The notes beneath the pieces are model-generated. The model saw nothing but the letters and a program-made list of their open reading frames with translations. It searched no databases and had not been told where the DNA came from. From Pseudodesulfovibrio pelocollis (GTDB taxonomy: Bacteria > Desulfobacterota > Desulfovibrionia > Desulfovibrionales > Desulfovibrionaceae), in the NCBI RefSeq assembly GCF_030282845.1, contig NZ_JASTWE010000024.1:1-55130 (forward strand): a DNA stretch of 55,130 nucleotides, in the 5' to 3' direction. How positions within the stretch are numbered: the first letter of the stretch is position 1; the number at the start of each line of letters is the position of its first letter. A program made the translations under genes and the position numbers. This document shows, in pieces, positions 1 to 7,444 of the stretch.

Positions 1-18
1 TTCTGTGTTGTCGCTCAT
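1..18 (-). CDS. Start of a phage early-operon gene (partial)
   Basis: Only the first six codons (MSDNTE) are inside the window; the gene runs off the left edge. The ATG overlaps the TGA of the next gene as ATGA, and a GAGGTGG Shine-Dalgarno-like stretch lies just upstream, so it looks like the next cistron of the leftward early operon. Its function cannot be judged. Confidence 0.5.
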
Positions 19-203
19 CGCCCACCTCGCCCGTCCAGCGCACGCCGCTCCGCACCCGTCAAACCGCCGCCCTTGCCCCGCCTCGGCCCTTCCACAGCGC
101 GATCCGTGCGCACCCCCAGCCTGCGCAGCACCGGCGCGATCTCGGCCCGCCAGAGAACCTCCTCCATGAACGCCTTTGCCGCCTCATGCACCGTCCTCGC
201 CAT
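15..203 (-). CDS. Small hypothetical phage protein, 62 aa
   Basis: No family is recognised. The N-terminal half (about residues 1-35) looks helical and the C-terminal half is rich in Arg and Gly, so it is basic. The ATG at 203 follows a GGGAGGT ribosome-binding site. It lies 2 bases after the stop of the upstream Cys-rich gene and overlaps the next start by 4 bases, which supports a real cistron in the early operon. Confidence 0.5.
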   Translation of the reverse strand: MARTVHEAAKAFMEEVLWRAEIAPVLRRLGVRTDRAVEGPRRGKGGGLTGAERRALDGRGGR

Positions 204-205
204 GC

Positions 206-415
206 CTACCTCCCTTCCTTGAGCGTCACCGGATCAATCCGCCGCCTGCACTCCTTGGCCCCGCGCGGCCGGGTCAGGGGCAGCCAGCAGTAGCGGCCAA
301 GCCCCAGCTGGGTCTCGGCCCGCGCGCAACCGGCCTCCCAGGCCGGGCAGTCGTAGTCCGCGCAGCGCGCCCGGTCCGGCCCCAGGTCGCGGCTCCTGGC
401 CTGTTTCCCGCTCAC
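206..415 (-). CDS. Small Cys-rich phage protein, 69 aa
   Basis: It carries five cysteines (residues 18, 23, 30, 43 and 56) in a short basic protein, which suggests a small metal-binding fold, but no known zinc-finger spacing is clear. The start is GTG at 415, overlapping the upstream TGA as GTGA, the coupling seen across this prophage. No function is assigned. It could take part in early DNA metabolism or host takeover, as many small Cys-rich phage proteins do; this is inference only. Confidence 0.5.
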   Translation of the reverse strand: MSGKQARSRDLGPDRARCADYDCPAWEAGCARAETQLGLGRYCWLPLTRPRGAKECRRRIDPVTLKEGR

Positions 416-1188
416 GCCGCGTCACCCTCTATCCTGTCCGCGTCCTGGCCCGCGCCCTGGCCCGCGTCCGGCTCCATCTCCATGCGCGCCACCAGCAGGC
501 CGGGCCGCAGGGCGGTCAGCGGGCAGGGGCGGCAGAGCCGGGGCCGGATGTCCATGACCCGGAAAAACCCCCGCCCGTGGAAGCACAGATCGCCGCTGCG
601 CGTGGGCGAGAGCCTGAGAGCACCCTCGGCCGGGGCGAGCAGCAGCTCCAGGGCCATCTGGCCGGTCTCGCGGTTGTAGTGCAGCCGCACATGGGTCGCG
701 CCCTCGGGCAGCAGCTCGCGCATGGCCGAGCGGCTGAAATAAATCTTGCCGGACCGATGCACCGTCAGGCTCGGCACGGTGGGAACCGGGGCCAGCCGCT
801 GATACGCCTCGAACCCGGCCAGCAGATCAAGGCCCGCCGCCTCGGCCTCGCCCGGCCCGGGCTGCCCGTTATCGCCCTGCCCACCCTCGTGCAGATACTG
901 CCGCTCCATCTGCTCGGTCTCCATGTCAGGGTCCACCGCCCCGGCCTGGGCAAACTCGCCGTCCCCAGTGGGCGCAAATTCCTCCGGCCCCAGCAGGGCC
1001 GGGTCACCCATCCACACGCAGTTGAAGCGGTCCGCGTCCGCCTCGATGCGCGCCAGCCACAGTTGATGCTCCTCACTCCAGAAAATCCGTCCCGAATTCT
1101 TGCCCGCGTAGCACCGGCCGCACAGCCCCATGGCAGGCAGGGTCATGTCCTTGCGATTGCAGCATTCACAGGTACCAGTCTTGGCCAT
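412..1188 (-). CDS. Zinc-finger-containing phage protein, 258 aa
   Basis: The N-terminus has a compact Cys cluster (C7, C9, C10, then C23 and C26 as CxxC) that looks like a zinc ribbon. An acidic, low-complexity linker follows at about 75-120, rich in Glu, Gly and Gln. A C-terminal globular part with alternating beta-like segments (about 125-240) follows. No family is recognised. The ATG at 1188 is preferred over the in-frame GTG two codons upstream, because AGGAGG lies 5 bases before the ATG. It is part of the leftward early operon. DNA or RNA binding is plausible from the Cys cluster but unproven. Confidence 0.6.
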   Translation of the reverse strand: MAKTGTCECCNRKDMTLPAMGLCGRCYAGKNSGRIFWSEEHQLWLARIEADADRFNCVWMGDPALLGPEEFAPTGDGEFAQAGAVDPDMETEQMERQYLHEGGQGDNGQPGPGEAEAAGLDLLAGFEAYQRLAPVPTVPSLTVHRSGKIYFSRSAMRELLPEGATHVRLHYNRETGQMALELLLAPAEGALRLSPTRSGDLCFHGRGFFRVMDIRPRLCRPCPLTALRPGLLVARMEMEPDAGQGAGQDADRIEGDAA

Positions 1189-1197
1189 GGCCACCTC

Positions 1198-1365
1198 CTA
1201 TCCCCGGAACCGTGGGTGAAATTCCAGCCGCCGCCTGCGCGCCGCATCGCGCACCTGCCGCCAGCTGCGCAAGTTGGTCCACGCCGCTGCCAGCACCATG
1301 AGCACCATGCCCAGGACCAGCACCGAGATCACCGCGCAGGCAATCAAAAGAATCTGCATCGTCAT
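1198..1365 (-). CDS. Small single-pass membrane protein, 55 aa
   Basis: It has one hydrophobic segment (about residues 3-28) followed by a strongly basic tail with an RRRR run. This is the topology of a small inner-membrane protein with a cytoplasmic basic tail. The start is set by AGGAGG six bases before the ATG at 1365; longer in-frame starts lack a site. It lies between the SF3-like gene and the Cys-cluster gene in the early operon. An early membrane protein could act in superinfection exclusion or host takeover, but no family is recognised. Confidence 0.55.
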   Translation of the reverse strand: MTMQILLIACAVISVLVLGMVLMVLAAAWTNLRSWRQVRDAARRRRLEFHPRFRG

Positions 1366-1476
1366 CACCAACCTCCTGCGGGTTTGTGCGGGGGCCGCTC
1401 CCTCCCCCGCGTGTGGAACCGAGACAAGACCCCCGGCAGAGCGGTGCCGGACCACCCGGCAGGCCGAAATTTCTTG

Positions 1477-2040
1477 TTATGCCGCCCACGCTCTGATCTG
1501 ATGAGCAAAACGCCTCTCATCGATTAAACCCTTGGACTTTGAAAAGGATTGAACGTGCACAGGGCGAATGATGTCGATACGAGCAGCCATGCCCGGGTTT
1601 GAAGAGACCCATTCAGGGAGTTGATTGCTCTCAAGGAAAATTCCCCCGGAAAACGAAGCCCTGACCAAAGAGCCAAGTTGTCTGGACACCATGGTGTCTC
1701 CACCGTGAAAAACTTTGAGCCTGTCCGCGATGCTTCTGGAAATGGTGGGATCAAGCATCACCACCATGATGGGTTTGTCGGCCACTCTGCCAAGAACCCC
1801 TGCCGGGTCCAATGCAACGGCCTGCTGGCTGATACGCACACGACAAGGGCCAAATGGCGAACAAGCCTCAATCAACGCCGACGAAATAGTGGAGACGCCA
1901 CACCTGCCACTGCCGATCGCGCAGAGTATTTTTCTCGGTCTGCGTCGCCCAATCACAGCGCTGGCAAACCTACGCAAGGCTTCTCTGTCCTTTTCCTCAG
2001 GCAGAACCGCCTCTATGTATTTGCTCCAAGAAATTTCCAT
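1477..2040 (-). CDS. Stand-alone SF3-helicase-like protein with degenerate Walker A, 187 aa
   Basis: The pattern matches the C-terminal ATPase domain of phage/plasmid primase-helicases (superfamily 3). A Walker A-like GSGRCGVST (residues 43-51) is followed by a hydrophobic strand ending in Asp97 (B-like), GGD (113-115), motif C-like GIFLESNQLP (133-142) and an arginine-finger-like Arg154. The Walker A lysine is missing: Val49 (codon GTC) stands where the prophage's own helicase (29502-31331) has Lys. The D5_N and primase parts are absent. The ATG at 2040 follows GGAGG at 5 bases. The gene is visibly richer in A/T than its neighbours, suggesting separate acquisition. It may bind but not hydrolyse ATP. 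A decayed helicase fragment is the alternative. Confidence 0.6.
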   Translation of the reverse strand: MEISWSKYIEAVLPEEKDREALRRFASAVIGRRRPRKILCAIGSGRCGVSTISSALIEACSPFGPCRVRISQQAVALDPAGVLGRVADKPIMVVMLDPTISRSIADRLKVFHGGDTMVSRQLGSLVRASFSGGIFLESNQLPEWVSSNPGMAARIDIIRPVHVQSFSKSKGLIDERRFAHQIRAWAA

Positions 2041-2063
2041 AGACACCTCCCGTTATTTGATCT

Positions 2064-2294
2064 CTACGCCCTGTCCCCGCGCGGCACGCTCCGGTCGCGC
2101 CCGCCCAGCGGGATCTCCCTGCGCCGCCGCATGTCGTCCAGCGCGCGCCGGGCAAAAAACTGCGCCATGCAGATGCGCCCGGCCACCAATCGAGCCACAG
2201 GGGCCACCCCTTGGCCGCCGTCCCTGCACTCCTCGATGAGCGCCGCCAGCTCGGCCTCGATGCGCTCCAGCCTGTCCTGCACGCTGATGTCCAT
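2064..2294 (-). CDS. Small hypothetical phage protein, 76 aa
   Basis: Residues 1-25 form a probable coiled coil (VQDRLERIEAELAALIEE-like heptads), followed by an Arg-rich helix. No family is recognised. AGGAGG lies 6 bases before the ATG at 2294. The gene lies 9 bases after the CII-like gene and upstream of the SF3-like gene, so it is in the same leftward transcript. The coiled coil suggests an oligomeric or adaptor protein; no more can be said. Confidence 0.55.
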   Translation of the reverse strand: MDISVQDRLERIEAELAALIEECRDGGQGVAPVARLVAGRICMAQFFARRALDDMRRRREIPLGGRDRSVPRGDRA

Positions 2295-2303
2295 GGTCGC
2301 CTC

Positions 2304-2792
2304 CTAGTCCCTGATCAGCCCGGCTATGGGCCGCAGCCTGGCTATGGCCTCGTTGGCCTGATTGATCAGCCCCACAAGCCGCCGGATGATGGCCCGCGCC
2401 TCGTTCTGGCTGATGCCCTCCCCGAGGTCAGACTCGGGATGCACGGCCCGCTCCCCGGCCACGGCCACCTCGCCCAGCTCGGCAAACAGGCCGCCCAGCG
2501 TCATGATCAGCCCCGCGCAGTCCATCTCCTCCAGGTCCAGCTCCACCGCGCCCAGCTCCACCTGGGCCGCAAACCAGTCCAGCAGCAGGGTCGAGCGCGT
2601 GGCCACGCAAAACAGCGCCACCTTGGGCAGGGTCGGCCAGTAGTCGTCGCGCGGGTCGCGGATGCGGTTGACATTGCTCGGCCCCCACCCGCAGGCAGCG
2701 GCCACGTCCTCCCAGCTGGACCCGGAGCCGGTCACCATCAGCTGGAGCACGTCCGGCAAGGCCAGCCGGGTCAGGTCGATACGCATGGTCAT
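2304..2792 (-). CDS. CII-like phage regulatory protein (CP76-type), 162 aa
   Basis: Residues 1-75 match the style of the phage CII/CP76 regulatory family: a helix-turn-helix with SSWEDVAAACGWGPSNV, followed by a hydrophobic segment. The C-terminal half is a long helical region (about 80-160) that could oligomerise. The ATG at 2792 is chosen because a GAGGTG site is correctly spaced, while the upstream GTG has none. Its place directly behind the HTH/zipper gene fits a lysis-lysogeny regulator. Target sites are not known; the family call rests on pattern recognition only. Confidence 0.6.
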   Translation of the reverse strand: MTMRIDLTRLALPDVLQLMVTGSGSSWEDVAAACGWGPSNVNRIRDPRDDYWPTLPKVALFCVATRSTLLLDWFAAQVELGAVELDLEEMDCAGLIMTLGGLFAELGEVAVAGERAVHPESDLGEGISQNEARAIIRRLVGLINQANEAIARLRPIAGLIRD

Positions 2793-2888
2793 GATGGGGT
2801 TCACCTCGCTATCTCACGTTGTCAGGGCAAAAAAATGCGAATATCGATTCATCATGCGTGAATTATGGGCGCGAATTTCAGGCGCGGA

Positions 2889-3161
2889 CTAGGCGCACTC
2901 GCGCAGCCGGGCCAGCTCGGCCTCAAGCCGGGCGTTCTCGGCCAGCAGCTCGGCCTTGCTCAGCTTGAGGGCGGGCAGCAGCTCATCGGGGATGCCCACG
3001 CGGCGGCAGGCGGCCAGAAAATCAGAGGGGGCGGATTTGACGTGATAGAGGTAGTGATACACCGTCCGCGCGGTGCGGCCGAATTCCTCGGCCAGCACAT
3101 GGGCGTTCACATCGGGATGGTCCAGAAACCATTTGCGGAGTTCAATCTTGCGGTTAATCAT
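2889..3161 (-). CDS. HTH-leucine zipper regulator, Cro-like position, 90 aa
   Basis: Residues 17-40 form a helix-turn-helix (NAHVLAEEFGRTARTVYHYL), and residues 65-88 form a leucine-zipper-like coiled coil with Leu/Ala at heptad spacing, so it is likely a dimeric DNA-binding protein. It is the first gene of the leftward early operon and is divergent from the repressor across a 137-base region with repeated half-sites, the usual place of Cro. The ATG at 3161 has an AAGG site rather far upstream (about 12 bases). The sequence does not match classical Cro, so the role is inferred from position. Confidence 0.65.
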   Translation of the reverse strand: MINRKIELRKWFLDHPDVNAHVLAEEFGRTARTVYHYLYHVKSAPSDFLAACRRVGIPDELLPALKLSKAELLAENARLEAELARLRECA

Positions 3162-3298
3162 TTTTTGAAATACCTTCGTAAAAGTTTCAGAATCGGCAGG
3201 GACACCAGCAGGGCAACCCTCTGTGCCGTGAAACTAACTTCACGCTTGGTTCACGTCTACTGAAACAATCGCGAAGTGTCAACCGCCCTGGAAGCGAA
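3162..3298. promoter_or_regulatory. Divergent lysogeny/early control region
   Basis: This 137-base spacer separates the leftward HTH/zipper gene from the rightward CI-like repressor. It holds repeated half-sites: GTTTCA at 3184-3189, an inverted repeat GTGAA-N6-TTCAC at 3228-3243, then GTTCAC at 3249-3254 facing TGAAAC at 3261-3266. These are the likely operators for repressor and Cro-like protein. I do not see convincing -35/-10 pairs by eye. Confidence 0.6.
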
Positions 3299-3868
3299 AT
3301 GATGAAGAAAAAGCCTGGCTCGGACATCGCCGACGTGACATTGAGGTCAATTCATGCACGATTAGAGGATGTTATCCATGAGCTTGGCGTGTCGAAAAAA
3401 GATTTCGCCAAGGCGGGCGGGGTCACGCCCCAGGCGCTCAGCGGCTACTTGGCCGGGCGCAGAACGCCAGACGCTGAAGTTATCGCGAAGTGGGTGCGCG
3501 CCTACAACCTCAATGCCAACTACCTGCTGGTCTACCGGGGCACGGTCTTCCGCTCCGAGGCGGACAACCGCCACCCCATGGAGATCGAGCAGCCAGGACA
3601 GGCCGAGAATCCGCCCAGGAGTCATGCCGGATTCGCCGGGGTGGTCCACGGCGTGGAGCAGGCCATGCAGGGCGCGGACGAGCTGGCCGTGCTCAAGGCG
3701 GTCATCGCCAGACTCGAAGGCGAGCACCAGCTCCTCGCCAAAAAGCGCGGCGTCTACGGCACCCTCATCACCGCCCGCGAGCCGAACCTGCACGAGGACC
3801 ACGCCGACTACGCCAAGGGCAGCGCCTGCGGCATCGACCAGCCCGATGAGCACGCCAGACCAAAATAG
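3299..3868 (+). CDS. CI-like XRE-family phage repressor, 189 aa
   Basis: Residues about 15-70 form a phage CI-type helix-turn-helix, with recognition-helix segment TPQALSGYLAGRRTP and the typical follow-on NLNANYLLVYRG. A linker and a helical C-terminal region (about 115-150) follow. There is no S24/LexA-type autoprotease domain (no catalytic Ser/Lys region), unlike lambda CI, so induction may need an antirepressor or another signal. The start is the first of two tandem ATG codons. It reads right, divergent from the Cro-like gene, and probably drives the SWIM and membrane zinc-ribbon genes downstream in the lysogen. Confidence 0.75.
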   Translation: MMKKKPGSDIADVTLRSIHARLEDVIHELGVSKKDFAKAGGVTPQALSGYLAGRRTPDAEVIAKWVRAYNLNANYLLVYRGTVFRSEADNRHPMEIEQPGQAENPPRSHAGFAGVVHGVEQAMQGADELAVLKAVIARLEGEHQLLAKKRGVYGTLITAREPNLHEDHADYAKGSACGIDQPDEHARPK

Positions 3869-3988
3869 AAGGGCAGGAGGACGGCGCGGAACCCCATTTT
3901 TTTTGGCTGCAATGATCGAAAACACGCAGCATCTTGAAAAACAGGTACGTCAAGCCAGCACATTCGGACCAAGTGAGGCAAATCCGAT

Positions 3989-4729
3989 ATGTTCAATTTT
4001 TTGCGCAGAATGTTTCTGGACTCAACGGTCGAGGTGGCGAGCTTCCGGGAGCCGGGCACGGCCTATCGCTGCAACCTCGACCGAAACCAATGCACCTGCC
4101 CGGATTGGCACAAGCGGCGGGGAGGCTACGCAGAGGCCGATGCACAGCGGCTGTGCAAGCACCTGATCTCGGTCTACGGCCAGCTGCGCAACCAGCCCCA
4201 GGGCCGCAACGAAACAGGGCAACAGCAGTTGGCCATCTGCCTGCGCCACAAGGTCGGCTACCCCATCGACAAGCTGTACTGTGAAACGTCTTCAGGCCTG
4301 ATGGACCTGCGCCTTTCCGAGAACAACCCGGACTGGATCAACGTCTACCACGGCGAGGAAGCCTACGGTTTCAACCATGTGGAGGGGCGCTGGTCCTACG
4401 GCAACGAGCCTCCACACGCCGAGGAGCTGGTGCGCTTCATCCTCGGCGTCGGCGAGGATCTTCCGGACGACGCCATAGCCACCGCGAAACGAACCCGGCT
4501 CGACCAATGGAACTGGACCATCGCCGGGGAATGCCAGGGCATTGACATGTCTTGTGCCATCAACACCAGGGCCAAATGGCAAACCGTCACCCTGGGCGAC
4601 GATCAATTCCAGCACCACATCCAGACCGACGAGCTACGCGCCATGCACCCCAGGCTCCTGCACATGACGCCAGCCATCAGGGCATGGGTCCGCGCCGAGT
4701 TCGAGAGAGCACGCAACAAGCAAGACTGA
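3989..4729 (+). CDS. SWIM zinc-finger protein, lysogeny-operon cargo, 246 aa
   Basis: The N-terminus holds a SWIM-type zinc motif: C35-x-C37, then C56-x-H58 (CxC...CxH). SWIM domains bind DNA or protein. The rest (about 65-246) is a mixed alpha/beta region with several Trp residues and no recognised catalytic motif. A GAGG site lies about 10 bases before the ATG at 3989. It lies 120 bases after the repressor, in the same direction, and is followed 14 bases later by a membrane zinc-ribbon gene, so it is likely expressed in the lysogen. Such genes are often superinfection-exclusion or defence factors; that role is inferred. Confidence 0.6.
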   Translation: MFNFLRRMFLDSTVEVASFREPGTAYRCNLDRNQCTCPDWHKRRGGYAEADAQRLCKHLISVYGQLRNQPQGRNETGQQQLAICLRHKVGYPIDKLYCETSSGLMDLRLSENNPDWINVYHGEEAYGFNHVEGRWSYGNEPPHAEELVRFILGVGEDLPDDAIATAKRTRLDQWNWTIAGECQGIDMSCAINTRAKWQTVTLGDDQFQHHIQTDELRAMHPRLLHMTPAIRAWVRAEFERARNKQD

Positions 4730-4743
4730 CCAGGAGGTTCCCC

Positions 4744-5145
4744 ATGGGTTACGCCATACTCTTTTCGCTCCTCATGGCCATCATCGTGGCCATGATCGCC
4801 AGCTCAAAAAACCGCAGCGGTTTCCTCTGGTTCCTCTACGGCCTGCTGCTCTGGCCCATCGCCCTGGTCCACGCCCTGCTGCTCAAGCCCCAGGCCGCCC
4901 AGGGCGAGGACTTTGTCGAGAACCCCGACGGCCCTGCCCGATGCCCCAGCCCAACCTGCGGCAAGATCGTCCACGCCCAGCGCGACGACTGCCCATACTG
5001 CGGCGCGCGCATGGACGGCCAGCCCGGCCCCCTGCCCACTCATGGCCCTGACCAGCGCGAATGCCCCCACTGCGCCGAGCTGATCAAGGCCAAGGCCATC
5101 AAATGCAAGCACTGCGGCAGCGCGGTGGAGCCAAAGGCAGCCTAG
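4744..5145 (+). CDS. Membrane protein with two C-terminal zinc ribbons, 133 aa
   Basis: Two hydrophobic segments (about residues 3-19 and 27-47) are followed by a soluble tail with two four-Cys clusters: C67/C72/C83/C86 and C107/C110/C121/C124. This fits an inner-membrane protein with two zinc ribbons in the cytoplasm. The ATG at 4744 is set by AGGAGG seven bases upstream. It directly follows the SWIM gene, suggesting a two-gene unit read from the repressor side, and it ends 3 bases before the convergent tail-fibre chaperone. No specific family function is known to me; superinfection exclusion is a guess. Confidence 0.65.
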   Translation: MGYAILFSLLMAIIVAMIASSKNRSGFLWFLYGLLLWPIALVHALLLKPQAAQGEDFVENPDGPARCPSPTCGKIVHAQRDDCPYCGARMDGQPGPLPTHGPDQRECPHCAELIKAKAIKCKHCGSAVEPKAA

Positions 5146-5147
5146 GG

Positions 5148-5579
5148 CTACTCCCCCGGCCTGACCGGCCACTCCACCGCCCCCGGGAACCCAGCCTGCC
5201 CGGGCACGTCCCGCAGTGCCTGCCGGTAGTCCGCCCACAGCCCGATCTCCAGGGCATCCAGCGGCACGTCCGCCAGCTGCGTCCAGTCGCACTCGGCCAG
5301 CAGGCGGTCCCGCTCGGCGCGGACGGATTCGGCCAAGGCCGCGTCCCGCGCCTCCTCGTCCACCACGGCTGTGACGATCTGCTCGCGATACACCAACCCG
5401 TCCTTGACCCACTCTGTGGTGTAGGTGGTGAAAGGCTGCCGCTGTATGGGGATGGCCTCGTTGTAGCCTAAAGCGTCCAGTTGCTCCACGGTCATGTCTT
5501 TGGACCAGCGAACCACGTCACCGTCAGTGATTTTGTTGGGCAACCTGCGCTTGATTGTTCCGTCAGGGTATCTATACAT
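5148..5579 (-). CDS. Phage tail fibre assembly chaperone, 143 aa
   Basis: The C-terminal half has the tail-assembly-chaperone signature ERDRLLAECDWTQLADVPL followed by YRQALRDVPGQAGFP and a WP ending, typical of the Phage_tail_APC type that accompanies tail fibres. The N-terminal half is more variable. It directly follows the SPRY tail-fibre gene with no gap and is the last gene of the late operon, converging on the zinc-ribbon gene. It should help fold or trimerise the fibre and is not expected in the virion. Confidence 0.85.
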   Translation of the reverse strand: MYRYPDGTIKRRLPNKITDGDVVRWSKDMTVEQLDALGYNEAIPIQRQPFTTYTTEWVKDGLVYREQIVTAVVDEEARDAALAESVRAERDRLLAECDWTQLADVPLDALEIGLWADYRQALRDVPGQAGFPGAVEWPVRPGE

Positions 5580-6665
5580 TTAAAACTCCTTTTCGATATT
5601 TTGCGCCGTCAGCGGCAAATACCCGGTTGGCGGCGTGTAAGCAAACCCGGTAGAGCCAAAATTTGCTCTGACGCTTGTCGCTGTATCCTCTACCCAATCG
5701 CCCATTGCGGGATACAAAGCAGCAGACGTCCACGACACATTGACCGGAGACCCATGAGCGCTCCCATTACGATACAACTGTATTGTTTCAGTGTCCGCGT
5801 TATACGCCACCCCCAACGTATTGCCCTCGCGAAATTCGGTCAAACCACTTTGTGACGGGTTAGCCTGAATGTTGGTTGTGTATACAGAACACACAAACCG
5901 GTTTCCGCTAATCATGACCCCGCTGGTTGTATAGCGTGTATGGTGGTAGAATTCCCAATACCATTTTCCACTATCAGGCAGAGTCCACCATGTACCCAAA
6001 AACCCATACGGGCTGACCCCGAGTGTTATTCGCCGGTTGCCCTCTGTCAGTGTGTAGCCAGAGGCAGTTGATGTTGTTCCGAGCAAAAAAAAGTTACGCT
6101 TAAACACCATGTAATTCTCGGTGGGAGTGTCTAGTGTCTGTACCCCTGATAATGCCCAGTGATTATCACCACCGGAAGAGTCTTTACCCATGTCCGCCGC
6201 GTCTTCAAACAGAAGAGCCGACCCGTTCGTTCCCCATGGGCCGCTGTATCGTTTCGGAACCCATTTGTCTTCTGTTGCTACACCAAATCTGTCTGCGTTG
6301 ACTATCTGCCCAGATATGCAGTGCAGCTGTGAGAAATACGCCGATGCTGACCCTGCAATTTCTGCAAGCACGTTGCCCAGCAAAGAGTGAAATGTCGTAC
6401 CAATGGTACCACTATACATGACAGGAGAACCCCCATCTATTATGTAGGCGACAGAGGTTGACTCTTTCTGTATGACTATGTGATAGTGACAGTCTTGTGC
6501 GGCAAGCACAGAACCGAAAACACCGCACGGTTTGACCCAAACAGATATTGTGGCGTTAGTCGTTATGTCAGGCGAATTAGCAAGCGCTTCGGTTATCAGA
6601 GCGGAGTAGTCAACGACGAAAGGGTCCGCTTTTTGTGGTAGAATCAAATCGTTAATCAGTCCCAT
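5580..6665 (-). CDS. Tail fibre protein with SPRY-like domain, 361 aa
   Basis: Residues about 195-350 resemble a SPRY/lectin-like beta-sandwich (GKWYWEFYHH, then NTLGVAYNADTETIQLYRNG, ending in the ANFGSTGFAYTPPTGYLPL pattern common at the end of phage fibre SPRY domains). The N-terminal part probably binds the previous fibre or baseplate protein. The gene is clearly richer in A/T than the surrounding tail genes, as expected for a receptor-binding gene exchanged between phages. It lies just before the fibre chaperone and 3 bases after the upstream structural gene. It likely decides host surface binding. Confidence 0.75.
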   Translation of the reverse strand: MGLINDLILPQKADPFVVDYSALITEALANSPDITTNATISVWVKPCGVFGSVLAAQDCHYHIVIQKESTSVAYIIDGGSPVMYSGTIGTTFHSLLGNVLAEIAGSASAYFSQLHCISGQIVNADRFGVATEDKWVPKRYSGPWGTNGSALLFEDAADMGKDSSGGDNHWALSGVQTLDTPTENYMVFKRNFFLLGTTSTASGYTLTEGNRRITLGVSPYGFLGTWWTLPDSGKWYWEFYHHTRYTTSGVMISGNRFVCSVYTTNIQANPSQSGLTEFREGNTLGVAYNADTETIQLYRNGSAHGSPVNVSWTSAALYPAMGDWVEDTATSVRANFGSTGFAYTPPTGYLPLTAQNIEKEF

Positions 6666-6668
6666 TCC

Positions 6669-7436
6669 CTACGCCTCCGAGTTGATGAAGACCAAGCCCT
6701 TCTTCGCGCCGCTGTTCGTAGCGAAGACGTAGCAGACCTCTTTAGTGGCATCGTACTCGCCCACCGCGACATATCCGGCATCATAAGCGACGGTCCCCCC
6801 ACCCGTGAGTTCAAGCATCACCCTGCCCTCGCCCGTGATCGTGCCCAGCGTCACGCCGCCAGTGGTATCAACGGTGCGGAACTGCCCGGCAGAGACGGAG
6901 ATGTCACCAGAGGTGTAGGCCAGAGGGGTTTCGGTGAAGCCAGCGGTCAGCGTGGCAGTGGTGTCGGACTTAAGCGTGTTCGGGTTCGGCGGTTCAGGCG
7001 CGAAACTCGGCCCGGTCCTCACCATTTCGCGCCAGAGCGTGCCGACACGGATGAACCACATCCTGTCATCGATGTCGTCCAGGGTCACGTCCGCACCGTC
7101 CAGCATGATCATCTGCCCGTCGCCGCCAGCGCCATGGGTCAGCGTCACCGCCCGCGATGCATCCTGGCAGGCGAGCACGAGGATGCGCCCAGCCGGGTGA
7201 TTGGTCTGGACGATATTGTCGAGCGTGTCGCTTTCCGCGCCGCCTTCGGTATCCACCGTGTGGACCGCAGCCGTTGGCGTTATCGACCCGCTGGCGATGG
7301 TCAGGGCGCTGACAGCCGCCCCGCCCGGAAGTTCGGCCAACACGTTGAGGATGGGGCCGAAAAACTCGGCCCGCAGCTTGCCCTCGGAGCCCGTGACACC
7401 CTGTCCGATGAGGTTAATGGACGGAATCGTGGTCAT
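6669..7436 (-). CDS. Tail fibre or minor tail structural protein, 255 aa
   Basis: The sequence is beta-rich with many Gly, Thr and Val repeats and no catalytic motif. Residues 1-35 are conserved-looking (NLIGQGVTGSEGKLRAEFFGP), and the rest resembles carbohydrate- or fibre-like beta structure. AGGAGG precedes the ATG at 7436. It lies between the J-like tail-tip gene and the SPRY fibre gene, the place for a fibre base or adaptor. No exact family is recognised. Confidence 0.65.
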   Translation of the reverse strand: MTTIPSINLIGQGVTGSEGKLRAEFFGPILNVLAELPGGAAVSALTIASGSITPTAAVHTVDTEGGAESDTLDNIVQTNHPAGRILVLACQDASRAVTLTHGAGGDGQMIMLDGADVTLDDIDDRMWFIRVGTLWREMVRTGPSFAPEPPNPNTLKSDTTATLTAGFTETPLAYTSGDISVSAGQFRTVDTTGGVTLGTITGEGRVMLELTGGGTVAYDAGYVAVGEYDATKEVCYVFATNSGAKKGLVFINSEA

Positions 7437-7444
7437 ATCGCCTC

